From contig CP099650.1 of the NCBI GenBank assembly GCA_024123915.1, forward strand, positions 2,604,001 through 2,668,000: DNA of 64,000 nucleotides, given 5' to 3'. Made by a program: the position numbers and the translations under genes. This document shows, piece by piece, positions 10,648 through 19,185 of the stretch. Numbering within the stretch: position 1 is the first letter of the stretch; the number at the start of each line of letters is the position of its first letter. The stretch is from Oxalobacteraceae bacterium OTU3CAMAD1 (lineage in GTDB: Bacteria > Pseudomonadota > Gammaproteobacteria > Burkholderiales > Burkholderiaceae_D). Below the pieces are notes generated by a model that made no database searches, was not told the origin of the DNA, and worked only from the letters and a program-made list of their open reading frames with translations.

Positions 10648-11334
10648 TCAATCGCGCGGTTTGTTGGTGCTCCGCGCGACTTCCTCGAACCAGCGCGGGT
10701 GGTGCTTGCGCGCCCACCCGTAGGTCACCGTGCCGCGCACCATCGCGCCGAGCGAACCCTTGATCCAGATGCCCGCATAAATGTGAACCACAATCGAGCA
10801 AATGATCACAAACGCGCAGAAGGCATGCAGCAGCGCGGCGAAGCGTACCACCTCGATCGGGAAATAGAACGCGAAGTAGGCGCGCCAGATCACGATGCCC
10901 GAGAACAGAAGCCCGAGCATGCACAGGATCAGCACGTAGAACAGCACCTTCTGGCCGGCGTTGTAGCGCCCGACCTTGGGCAATCTGTCTTCACGGTTGT
11001 TGACCACGTCGCCGACCTGTTTGAGCCACTGCTTGTCGCCCTTTTCGAAGCGGTTGTGGTGCCAGAAGCGCACCACCAGCAGCGCGAACGAGGCGAACAT
11101 CAGTATCCCGAAGAAGGGATGCAGGATGCGCGTCCATTGCCCGCCGCCGAGGAACACCGCCATCCACGCCGTCGCCGGATGGAACATGGCAAGGCCGGAC
11201 ACCGTCAGCACGATAAAGCAGATGGCGGTGACCCAATGGTTGCTGCGTTCATTCGGCGTATAGCGCTCGATCAGTGGATTGCCGTCCTTGTCGCGCAAGG
11301 GTTTGTTTTCGGGTGTGCTCATCGGGGTGGTCAT
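10648..11334 (-). CDS. fdoI: Formate dehydrogenase cytochrome b556 (gamma) subunit
   Basis: A membrane-anchoring di-heme subunit that passes electrons from the FeS subunit to quinone. The 228 residues start with a soluble stretch ([15 protein letters not shown]), followed by four hydrophobic helices with heme-ligand histidines ([35 protein letters not shown] region). The ATG at 11334 overlaps the fdoH stop by 4 bp, with AGAGCGAGAA as its ribosome site. It belongs to the FdnI/FdoI family; fdo against fdn cannot be settled by sequence alone. Confidence 0.95.
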   Translation of the reverse strand: MTTPMSTPENKPLRDKDGNPLIERYTPNERSNHWVTAICFIVLTVSGLAMFHPATAWMAVFLGGGQWTRILHPFFGILMFASFALLVVRFWHHNRFEKGDKQWLKQVGDVVNNREDRLPKVGRYNAGQKVLFYVLILCMLGLLFSGIVIWRAYFAFYFPIEVVRFAALLHAFCAFVIICSIVVHIYAGIWIKGSLGAMVRGTVTYGWARKHHPRWFEEVARSTNKPRD

Positions 11335-12245
11335 TTCTCGCTCTCCCTGATCCGGTTGGCCTCATGCAGCGCCTCCGCTTCCTCGTCCTTGCTGACCTCT
11401 ATCGGACCGACGCGCGAGTAGTGGAACCAGCCCGCCAGCGCCGTCGCGGCGATGCCGGCCAGCGCGAGCGGCTTGGTCAACCCCTTCCATAAACCGACCA
11501 TCGGGCTGATGCTCGGATTCTGCTTCAGTCCATGATACAGCGGCGCCTTGTCGGCATGGTGCAGCACATACATCACGTGCGTGCCACCGACACCAGCCGG
11601 ATCATACAGGCCGGCGTTGGCGTAGCCGCGCGACTTCAGGTCCTCGATGCGATCGGCCGCGTGTACCTTCATGTCTTCCTTGGTGCCGAAGACGATCGCG
11701 CCGGTAGGACAGGTCTTGACGCAGGCAGGTTCCTGGCCGACGGCCACTCGGTCCGAGCAGAGCGTGCACTTGTAGGCGCGGTCGTCCTTCTTGGAGATGC
11801 GCGGCACGTCGAACGGACAGCCGGCGACGCAGTAGCCGCAGCCGATGCAGTTCTCCTGATGGAAGTCCACAATGCCATTGGTGTACTGGACGATGGCCCC
11901 CGGCGCCGGACAGGCCTTCAGGCAGCCCGGGTCCTCGCAGTGCATGCAGCCGTCCTTGCGGATCAGCCATTCGAGGTTGCCGTCGTTGGTCTCGTGCTCC
12001 GAAAACCGCATCACGGTCCACGATTGCGGCGTCAGGTCGAGCGGGTTGTCGTACACGCCGGTGGTTTCGCCGACGTCGTCGCGCAGGTCGTTCCACTCCA
12101 TGCAGGCGGTCTGGCATGCCTTGCAGCCGATGCACTTCGACACGTCGATCAGCTTGGCCACCGTGCCGGTCGCCGGCGTGCGCGCCACCGGCGACTGCAC
12201 CGTGGTGGCCGACATTCGTTTGATATCAAGTGATTGTAAAGCCAT
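11331..12245 (-). CDS. fdoH: Formate dehydrogenase iron-sulfur (beta) subunit
   Basis: A periplasm-facing electron-transfer subunit of 304 residues with four ferredoxin-type cysteine clusters: [41 protein letters not shown], and CTLCSDRV with [10 protein letters not shown]. Together they hold four [4Fe-4S] centres. One C-terminal transmembrane helix (about 260-280, [15 protein letters not shown]) anchors it beside FdoI. The ATG at 12245 has GAGGAG 8 nt upstream. It lies 20 bp downstream of fdoG. Confidence 0.97.
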   Translation of the reverse strand: MALQSLDIKRMSATTVQSPVARTPATGTVAKLIDVSKCIGCKACQTACMEWNDLRDDVGETTGVYDNPLDLTPQSWTVMRFSEHETNDGNLEWLIRKDGCMHCEDPGCLKACPAPGAIVQYTNGIVDFHQENCIGCGYCVAGCPFDVPRISKKDDRAYKCTLCSDRVAVGQEPACVKTCPTGAIVFGTKEDMKVHAADRIEDLKSRGYANAGLYDPAGVGGTHVMYVLHHADKAPLYHGLKQNPSISPMVGLWKGLTKPLALAGIAATALAGWFHYSRVGPIEVSKDEEAEALHEANRIRESEK

Positions 12246-12265
12246 GTTTTATTCTCCTCGGGCCG

Positions 12266-15200
12266 TCATGCTTTTTCCACTTTCACCAGGAACGACTTGA
12301 ATTCCGGTGTCTGTGAATTGCCGTCTCCAACCGTCGGCGTCAGGGTGTTGATCAGGTAGCCCGGTTTGGTGACTCCCTTGAACCCGAAGTGAATCGGCAA
12401 TCCGACCTGGTGGGTCTTCTTGCCGTCGATGGTCAATGCCTTGATACGCTTGGTCACCACGGCCTTGGCCACGATGTGTCCCCGCTTGGAACTGATCTTG
12501 ACACGGTCGCCATGGGAGACACCGAGCTCCTTGCCAAGGTCTTCGCCGATTTCGACGAATTGCTCCGGCTGGATGATCGCGTTCAGCAGCGCGTGCTTGG
12601 TCCAGTAGTGGAAGTGCTCCGTCAGACGGTAGCTGGTCGCCACGTGTGGATACTCGTTCGCCTTGCCCAGCTTCGCCCTGTCGTTCGGGAACATGCGGCC
12701 GGCCGGATTGCTGGTGGCGCGCGGGTTCGCCGGATGCAGCGGGTTGTGGCCGATCGGCGTCTCGAACGGCTCGTAGTGCTCGGGGAAGGGGCCCTCGGCC
12801 ATGGCGTCGCGCGAGTAGAAGCGCGCCACACCCTCGGCCAGCATGATGAAGGGACCCATGCCGTTTTCCGGCGGTTCGTCCGCCTTGAAGTCTGGTACGT
12901 CCGCGCCGGCCCAGTTGGTGCCGTTCCAGGCCACCAGCTTGCGGGTCGGGTCGAACGGCTTGCCCTTGGTATCGCACGAGGCGCGGTTGTACAGCACGCG
13001 GCGGTTGGCCGGCCAGGCCCAGGCCCAGTTCAGCGTGTTGCCGATGCCGGTCGGGTCGCTGTTGTCGCGGCGGCCCATCTGGTTTCCGGCGGCCGTCCAC
13101 GAACCGGCGAAGATCCAGCATCCGCAGGCCGTGCTGCCGTCGTCGCGCAGTTGCGCGAAGCCGGCCAGCTGCTCGTTCTTCTTCAGGATGACTTTCGTCG
13201 GGTCCTTCGGATCGGTGAGCTCCTTGAGCGCCTTGCCGTTGAACTCCATCGCGATTTCCTCCGGCTGCGGGCTCAGAGGCTGGGCGTAGTTCCACGTCAG
13301 GTTCAGGATCGGGTCGGGGAATTTTCCGCCGTCGGTCTGGTACATCTTCTTAATGCGCATGAAGATGCCGGACATGATCTCCAGATCGCTCTTGGTCTGG
13401 CCGGGGCCTTCGGCGCCTTGCCAGTGCCATTGCAGCACGCGCGAGGAGCTGACCAGCGAGCCGCGTTCCTCGGCGAAGCAGGTGGTCGGCAGGCGGAACA
13501 CCTCGGTCATGATCTTGGTTGGATCGACCTGGTGGAACTCGCCGAACGGACGCCAGAATTCCGCCGTCTCCACGGCCAGCGGGTCCATCACCACCAGGAA
13601 TTTCAACTTCGACAGCGCCTCGGTGATCTTCTGCTTGTCCGGCGCCGACGCCAGGATGTTGAAACCCTGGCAGATGTAGCCGTTCATTTTCCCCTGATGC
13701 ATAAGCTCGAAGGCCTGCATCATGTCGTAGGGTTTATCGAGCTTGGGCAGATAGTCGAACGCGTAGTTGTTTTCCTCGGTGGCGGCGTCGCCCCACCAGG
13801 CCTTCATGAAGGAGACCAGGAACTTCTTGGCGTTGCTGTAGTAGCTAAGCTGGTTCGGACGCAAAGGCTTGAGCGCCCGCTTAGCCGTATAGGCTTCCCA
13901 ATCCTGTTCCGCCTCGCCGGGCAGGGTCAGGTAACCGGGCAGCATATTGGTCAGCAGACCCAGGTCGGTCAGGCCCTGGATGTTGGAGTGGCCGCGCAGC
14001 GCGTTCATGCCGCCGCCGGCGATACCGATATTCCCCAGCAGGAGCTGCACCATCGCGCCGGTGCGCAGGGTTTGCGCACCGGTCGAGTGCTGGGTCCAGC
14101 CCAGGGCGTACAGGATGGTCGCGGCGCGTCCGGGGACTGCCGTCGACGCCAGCATCTCGGCGACCTTGTGGAATTTCTCCGGCGGCACGCCGCAGGCTTT
14201 CTCCACCATCTCCGGGGTGTAGCGCGAGTAGTGCTTCTTCATCAGCTGGTACACGCAGCGCGGATGCTCGAGCGTCGGATCGATCTTGGCGTAGCCGTCG
14301 TCGCCCATCTCGTAGTTCCAGCTGCTCTTGTCCGTGTACTTGCCGGCCGCCTCGTCGTAGCCCGAATACAGGCCGTCGGTGAAGGAGAAGTCCTCGCGGA
14401 CGATGAACGGCATGTCCGTGTAATTGCGGACGTACTCGTGCTGGATTTTGTCGTTCGTGAGCAGGTAATTAATGACCGCGCCCAGGAATACGATGTCCGA
14501 GCCGGTGCGGGTAGGGACGTAATAGTCGGCTACCGAGGCGGTTCGGGTAAAGCGCGGATCGACCACCACCAGCTTGGCGCCGCGATGCGCCTTCGCTTCC
14601 GTGACCCATTTGAATCCGCAAGGGTGTGCTTCAGCGGCGTTTCCGCCCATGACCAGGATGACATCCGCGTTCTTGATGTCTACCCAGTGATTCGTCATCG
14701 CACCACGTCCAAATGTCGAGGCAAGACCTGCCACCGTCGGACCGTGTCATACACGTGCTTGATTGTCGAATGCCAGCATGCCCAGACTGCGCATGGTTTT
14801 ATGGGTTAAGTAGCCTACTTCGTTGGAGCCGGCCGACGCGCACAGCATGCCGGTCGTGGTCCAGCGGTTGACGGTTTTGCCGTCGGCGCTTTTCTCGATG
14901 AAGTTGGCGTCGCGGTCGGCCTTCATCAACTTGGCGATACGCGTGAGCGCGTCGTCCCAGGCGATCGGGCTCCATTCCGTGGCGCCCGGGGCGCGGTATT
15001 CCGGCACCATCAAGCGATTCGGGGAGTGTATAAAGTCGATCAGGCTCGCGCCCTTGGGACAAAGCGTGCCGCGGTTGACCGGGTGGTCGGCGTCGCCTTC
15101 GATGTGGATGATTTTGGCGGTGGCGTTTTTCGCGCCGTCGCCCAGGCCGTACATCAGGATTCCGCAGCCTACGGAGCAGTAGGGGCAGGTGTTGCGGGTT

Positions 15201-15337
15201 TCGGTGCTGCGCGCCAGCTTGTACTGCCGGACTTCGGCCAGGGCCGTTGCCGGCGCAAAGCCGAGGAGCGCAATGCTCGAACCCGCGATGGTCGCGCCAG
15301 TCACCCTAAGGAACTGTCGCCTGGACATCTGGTTCAT
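12266..15337 (-). CDS. fdoG: Formate dehydrogenase alpha subunit, selenoprotein (in-frame UGA = Sec)
   Basis: A molybdopterin catalytic subunit that oxidises formate to CO2 in the periplasm. Full translation is 1023 residues with selenocysteine at residue 197 (TGA at 14747-14749); E. coli FdnG has Sec196 in the same context (QARV-U-HGPTVA). A twin-arginine signal (MSRRQFLRV) leads, then a [4Fe-4S] motif CPYCSVGCG. The C-terminal half continues without break (ASTFGRGAMTNHW onward) and ends with NTLTPTVGDGNSQTPEF. The ATG at 15337 is chosen for AAAGG about 8 nt upstream; a TTG 24 nt earlier is in frame. Simple ORF calling would split it into two fragments. Confidence 0.96.
14709..14749 (-). promoter_or_regulatory. 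Selenocysteine UGA codon and bacterial SECIS hairpin in fdoG
   Basis: The UGA codon at 14749-14747 is followed on the minus strand by a stem-loop. The apical stem is GGCA / TGCC with loop GGTCT (14732-14720), which resembles the AGGUCU loop of the E. coli fdnG/fdhF SECIS. A lower helix CCGA / TTGG (14740-14737 with 14712-14709) closes it. This is the SelB-binding signal that recodes the stop. Confidence 0.85.
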
Positions 15338-15403
15338 GGAAATGCCTTTCAGTAAGGACAAAGACCTTTCGAGTGTAGCACCAGAAAAACATTAATGTTT
15401 GCG

Positions 15404-15459
15404 CTGACATGTATCAAACGTTGGGTTAACGCCAGTGCAATACTTTTGATATAGCGCAA
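15404..15459 (-). promoter_or_regulatory. Candidate FNR/ANR-type sites upstream of fdoG
   Basis: On the minus strand 15417-15404 reads TTGAT-ACAT-GTCAG, one base from the ANR-type box TTGAT-N4-GTCAA. On the plus strand 15446-15459 reads TTGAT-ATAG-CGCAA, a weaker match. A possible -10 (TACACT, 15377-15372) lies downstream of the first, but the distance is about 4 bp longer than the classic class II arrangement. Oxygen regulation of the operon would make sense, but the evidence is slight. Confidence 0.3.
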
Positions 15460-15528
15460 AGAACAACGTTTTAGCGGATTTCAAAGAAAAATGATTGTTT
15501 TGTTATCGCCGCGGCGGGCTGTGGACCG

Positions 15529-15563
15529 CGTCGGGCGGATCGGCTAACGCGATCGGCCCGACG
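15529..15563. repeat. Palindrome related to the REP-like family
   Basis: CGTCGGGCGGATCG and CGATCGGCCCGACG form a 14-bp stem with one mismatch around a 7-nt loop. It lies downstream of the fructokinase gene and upstream of the fdo operon. No T-run follows on either strand, so it is not a standard terminator. The core GGGCGGAT...ATC.GCC resembles the palindromes at 30739 and 45808. Confidence 0.6.
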
Positions 15564-15589
15564 TGTCCGGGGAGAGGTGGCTGTGGGTG

Positions 15590-16522
15590 TTAAGCGTTTG
15601 CGGTTGACTGCAGCAGCGCCTCGATCGCCGCCAGCGACGGTGGTGATGCGCCCGGCGCCAGACAGGCCGCCGCGCCGGCCGCCACCGCGAAGCGCAGATG
15701 CTCCAGCGGCGCGCGGTCGGCGTGGTGCATCATGCTGTAGGCCAGGGCCGCGATGCTGGCGTCGCCCGCGCCGACGGAGTCGATCACGGTGATGCTCGGC
15801 GCAGGCAGCGCCCAGGCTTGGTCGCCGATGTGCAGCGAGGCGCCGTCGCCGCCCTTGGTGTACAGATAGGTCGCCGCCGGATTCCAGCCGCGCAGCGTGG
15901 CGAACGCGGTCCCGATGTCGTCGGTGCGGAACAGTCCCGCCAGATCCTCCTCCGACACCTTGACCACGTCGGCCAGCTCCGTCATGCGGCGCAAGGTGGC
16001 GTCATAACGCTCGTCCATCAGCAGCCGGTAGTTCGGATCGAAGCTGATACGCACGCCTTGCTGCTTGAGCTGTTCGGCCAGCGCCACCAGCTTGCCGGCC
16101 AGCGGCTGGCGCGCCAGGCTGATGCCGCCGAAGTGCACCCATTTGCAGTGCGCGCGCCAGCCCTCCGGCAGCAGCGCGGCGTCGAAGTGCAGGTCGGCGC
16201 TGTCGTCGCCGACGAAGAAGTAGGCCGGCGGATCGGTGCGGTGCACGATCGCCAGCAGCGGCGACTTCGCGTAGCGCTGCAGGAAGCGCATGTCGAGGTT
16301 CGCCGCCACGCTGGCGCCATGCAGCGCGTCGCCGAAGACGTCGACGCTGATGGCGCCGGCGAACGCGGTCGGCACCTCCAGCTTGGCCATCGTGCGCGCC
16401 ACGTTCCAGGTCGAGCCGCCGACCTGGCTAAGCCAGCGCTGGGGATTGGGCTGGTCGCCGTCCTGCACGATCATGTCGGTCAGCGCTTCGCCCGCCGCGA
16501 CAAACAAAGGAAAAGTCGCCAT
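15590..16522 (-). CDS. PfkB-family carbohydrate kinase, probable fructokinase
   Basis: A cytoplasmic ribokinase-fold sugar kinase of 310 residues. The N-terminal substrate site has VGGSTWNVARTMAKL, and the C-terminal PfkB signature DSVGAGDAS holds the catalytic Asp. It starts 1 nt after the stop of the epimerase gene, so the two are translationally linked. With a mannose isomerase next to it, phosphorylation of fructose to fructose-6-phosphate is the likely reaction; the exact sugar is inferred from context. Confidence 0.85.
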   Translation of the reverse strand: MATFPLFVAAGEALTDMIVQDGDQPNPQRWLSQVGGSTWNVARTMAKLEVPTAFAGAISVDVFGDALHGASVAANLDMRFLQRYAKSPLLAIVHRTDPPAYFFVGDDSADLHFDAALLPEGWRAHCKWVHFGGISLARQPLAGKLVALAEQLKQQGVRISFDPNYRLLMDERYDATLRRMTELADVVKVSEEDLAGLFRTDDIGTAFATLRGWNPAATYLYTKGGDGASLHIGDQAWALPAPSITVIDSVGAGDASIAALAYSMMHHADRAPLEHLRFAVAAGAAACLAPGASPPSLAAIEALLQSTANA

Positions 16523-16523
16523 C

Positions 16524-17738
16524 TCAGTCCTTCTTCAACACGTTCAGCACTTCGTAGCAGGCGCCCATGGTGTGGTAATCCACCTTGCCGGCCGGGCTTT
16601 TCTCGTCCGTCAGCTTGCTGTTGTCGGTGCCGAGGATGCGGTACCAGGCGCCGTGCTGGTGATCGACGAAATGCTCCCAGCTGTAAGCCCAGATCTTGTC
16701 GTACCAGGTCCAGTAGCTTGCTTCGCCGGTGCGCGCGCCCAGCAGGGCGGCGGTGGCCAGGCTTTCGGCCTGCACCCAGAAGTATTTGAGATCGTCGCAG
16801 ATGCTGTCGTCCGGCCCGAAGCCGTAGTAGATGCCGCCGTGCTGCGCGTCCCACGCCTTGTCCATCGCCGCGCTGAACAACTCCACCGCGCGCGGCAGCA
16901 GCCAGTCCTTGCCGCCTTCCAGCTGGTCGCCGTGGCGCTCCAGCAGCAGCAACAGCTTGGCCCATTCGGTCAGGTGGCCCGGCTGATAGCCCCACGGACG
17001 GAAGATATTGCTCTTGTCGTGGCGGTTGTATTCGGTGTCGACCGACCAGTCGGCGTGGTAGTGCTCCCAAATCAGATTGTCCGCCAACGCGGCCTGGCGC
17101 TGGGTGATGTTGCGCGCCAGCGTTTCGGCGCGCAACAGGAAGGCGCGCTCGCCGGTCGCTTCGAAGGCGGCAATCAGCGCTTCGCAGGCGTGCATGTTGG
17201 CGTTCTGGCCGCGATAGCCGTCCAGTGTCGACCAGTCGGCGCTGGCCTCGTCGGCATACAGGCCGTATTTGGCGTCCCAGAAGCGCCGTTCCATCAGCTC
17301 GAAGGTCTCGTCTATCCATGCGCGGGCCTCGGTCTCGCCGGCCATCAGCGCGTGGCTGTAGGCGAGCAGCACGAAGGCCAGGCCGTAACAGTGGTTGGTG
17401 CCGTCGGTGACGCGGCCTTCGCCGTTGTGCCAGTCCAGTTGCCACGCGTAGCCGCCGGTTTCCGGATTGCGGTGGGCGCCGCGCAGGAAGGCCAGGCCGT
17501 GGCGCAGGCGCTGCTGGTCGGCCGCCTCGCCGAACTGGCGCCAGGCCATCGCGTGGGTGAAGATGAAGCGCGTGCTGCTGACCAGATGGCGGGTGCGGGT
17601 GTCGTAGACGGTGCCATCATCCTTGTAGAAGTGATAGAAGCCGCCGCTGGCGTCCACGCAACGGTTGTCGTAGAAGTTGCGGGTGTGGCGGATGTGGTTG
17701 AGCAGCGTAGCGCGGGATTGAAAATCTGGTACCATCAT
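16524..17738 (-). CDS. AGE-family sugar epimerase/isomerase, probable D-mannose isomerase
   Basis: A 404-residue (alpha/alpha)6-barrel protein of the N-acylglucosamine 2-epimerase superfamily. Family features are HYHADWSVDTEYN, GYQPGHLTEWAKLLLLL with a catalytic-type His, and a C-terminal DYHTMGACYEVL with the second His. Members of the YihS/mannose isomerase branch interconvert mannose and fructose. It lies 71 bp downstream of the lacI-type regulator and directly before the kinase, consistent with one operon that turns mannose into fructose-6-phosphate. N-acetylglucosamine epimerase activity is an alternative. Confidence 0.85.
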   Translation of the reverse strand: MMVPDFQSRATLLNHIRHTRNFYDNRCVDASGGFYHFYKDDGTVYDTRTRHLVSSTRFIFTHAMAWRQFGEAADQQRLRHGLAFLRGAHRNPETGGYAWQLDWHNGEGRVTDGTNHCYGLAFVLLAYSHALMAGETEARAWIDETFELMERRFWDAKYGLYADEASADWSTLDGYRGQNANMHACEALIAAFEATGERAFLLRAETLARNITQRQAALADNLIWEHYHADWSVDTEYNRHDKSNIFRPWGYQPGHLTEWAKLLLLLERHGDQLEGGKDWLLPRAVELFSAAMDKAWDAQHGGIYYGFGPDDSICDDLKYFWVQAESLATAALLGARTGEASYWTWYDKIWAYSWEHFVDHQHGAWYRILGTDNSKLTDEKSPAGKVDYHTMGACYEVLNVLKKD

Positions 17739-17809
17739 TGGGTCCGTTTTTAGTTGATAGGCGGGCGCTTTCTTGTCGCGTCCCGAGGTCGTGCGAAGTT
17801 CTCTTTTGT

Positions 17810-18874
17810 TTATGCCGCTGTCACGCCGCTCCCTTTGGCCTGCGGCTTCTGTACCCGCCAGCCGTCGAACACTGTGCTGGCGCGGACCACCAGTTCCACC
17901 GGCGCGATTTTTTCCACCGGCTCGTTGTGCGGGCCGTTCAACAGCATTTCCACGCCCAGGGCGCCCAGCGCTTTCTTATCGATGCGCAGCGTCGTCAAAG
18001 GGCGATGCCCCAGCACGGCGGTCGAGATGTCGTCGAAGCCGACGATCGCGATGTCGTGCGGGACCTTCAATCCTTTGGCCAGGCAGCAGCGCATTGCCAC
18101 CAGCGCGGCGCTGTCGTTGTAGCAAAACACGGCGTCGGGCGGATGGGGCAGGGCCAGCAGCTGCTCCATCGCTTCCCATGCGCCGGTTTCCAGGTCGACG
18201 CCGTCGGGCAGGCCCGCTTCCAGGCGCGGGTCGGCCAGGATGCCCTCTTCGAACAGCGCCTGGCGGTAGCCGCGCGCCCGTTCCCGAATACTGTAATGCG
18301 ACAGCGGACCGGAAATGAAACCGACCCGCGTGCGGCCGGTATCGATCAGGTGCTTGGTGGCCAGGTAGCCGCCCATCATATTGTCCGGATTGACCGAGCT
18401 GTAACCGCGCAGCTTCATATCGATCAGCACTAGCTGCTTGCCGGTCGAGCGCAGGGCGCTCAATGTTTCGGGTTCGAAGAAGCCGGCGCAGACGATACCG
18501 TCCGGCGCGTGCATGCGTATCTGGTCGATCAATCCATCCGCCGGGCCGACCGCCATGAACGACAATACGATGCCCTGTTTGCGGCAGGCTTCCTCGGCGC
18601 CGTGCAGCACCGGCGAGTAGAAAGGACTGCTCGACGCGGTGTTGTGCTGCCGGTGCAGCAGGAAGGTCAGGCGGCGCAGCCGTTTCGGCCGCAGTTTGCA
18701 AAAGTCGTAACCGAGTGCGCGCGCCGCCTCCAGCACCATCTGGCGTGTGGCCTCGGTCAATCCTGGTTCGTTTTTGAGGGCGCGGGAAATGGTCCCCGCC
18801 GACACGCCGGCCACCCGTGCGATATCACGTATCGTCACTCCCGTGGTCGCAGCGCTATTTGTGGAATCGCCCAT
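17810..18874 (-). CDS. LacI-family transcriptional regulator of the mannan locus
   Basis: A 354-residue repressor/activator. The N-terminal helix-turn-helix with hinge reads VTIRDIARVAGVSAGTISRA, then GLTEATRQMVLEAARALGYD, followed by a periplasmic-binding-protein-like sugar-sensing domain. The ATG at 18874 has GGAG 6 nt upstream; an in-frame ATG 21 nt earlier has no ribosome site. It is divergent from the symporter gene across an intergenic region holding two copies of a 21-bp inverted repeat (18996 and 19073), its probable operators; a third copy precedes the TonB receptor. Its inducer is unknown, perhaps mannose or mannobiose. Confidence 0.92.
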   Translation of the reverse strand: MGDSTNSAATTGVTIRDIARVAGVSAGTISRALKNEPGLTEATRQMVLEAARALGYDFCKLRPKRLRRLTFLLHRQHNTASSSPFYSPVLHGAEEACRKQGIVLSFMAVGPADGLIDQIRMHAPDGIVCAGFFEPETLSALRSTGKQLVLIDMKLRGYSSVNPDNMMGGYLATKHLIDTGRTRVGFISGPLSHYSIRERARGYRQALFEEGILADPRLEAGLPDGVDLETGAWEAMEQLLALPHPPDAVFCYNDSAALVAMRCCLAKGLKVPHDIAIVGFDDISTAVLGHRPLTTLRIDKKALGALGVEMLLNGPHNEPVEKIAPVELVVRASTVFDGWRVQKPQAKGSGVTAA

Positions 18875-18941
18875 CTCGGTCTCCAAATCTCTCATGAACC
18901 GGCTCGCGGCGGTGCCGTCGGCGGGTTTCTGGTGTGAATAC

Positions 18942-18971
18942 AGTCTTGCATAATCGTCCAGCCACGGTCAA
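18942..18971 (-). promoter_or_regulatory. Probable promoter of the lacI-type gene
   Basis: On the minus strand a -35 TTGACC (18971-18966) is followed after 18 nt by AAGACT (18947-18942), preceded by TG as in an extended -10. The operator-like repeat at 18996 lies 24 nt upstream. Confidence 0.5.
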
Positions 18972-18995
18972 ACGACACGTCGACTTTCCCGAAAA

Positions 18996-19016
18996 GTTTA
19001 GCGCAATTTACTAAAC
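18996..19016. promoter_or_regulatory. Operator-like inverted repeat, site 1
   Basis: A 21-bp inverted repeat, GTTTAG-N9-CTAAAC, in the lacI/symporter intergenic region. On the minus strand its edge is 24 nt from the TTGACC -35 of the lacI promoter. Confidence 0.75.
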
Positions 19017-19072
19017 ACGAGATTTTTAGCTGTACGCTGCAGCGCAACACGGCGTATCTGCTGGTATCGCGT

Positions 19073-19093
19073 GTTTAGTGAAGGCGGCTAAAC
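19073..19093. promoter_or_regulatory. Operator-like inverted repeat, site 2
   Basis: A second 21-bp GTTTAG-N9-CTAAAC repeat with the same arms as site 1, centred 77 bp from it. Its edge is 23 nt upstream of the TTGACC -35 of the symporter promoter. Confidence 0.75.
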
Positions 19094-19116
19094 TGCGCCC
19101 CAAACGCGCTTGCTAT

Positions 19117-19145
19117 TTGACCCTTGGGCGCTGCCGATGCAGAAT
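19117..19145 (+). promoter_or_regulatory. Probable promoter of the mannan-locus plus-strand operon
   Basis: TTGACC (19117-19122), 17 nt, then CAGAAT (19140-19145). The start site would be near 19152, about 34 nt before the symporter ATG. A -35 of TTGACC also appears at tpiA and the other promoters of this locus. Confidence 0.6.
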
Positions 19146-19185
19146 CTTTTCATTACTATAAAAACCATCCAAGAGGAGACAGCTG

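Noticed and set aside
12266..15361. Two adjacent fragments of formate dehydrogenase alpha, as if a pseudogene
   Set aside because: The break is one in-frame TGA at the exact selenocysteine position, followed by a SECIS hairpin, with selA, selB and selC next door.
18875..18895. Upstream ATG at 18895 as start of the LacI-type regulator
   Set aside because: No ribosome site precedes it, while the ATG at 18874 has GGAG at the right distance and gives a normal N-terminus before the HTH.
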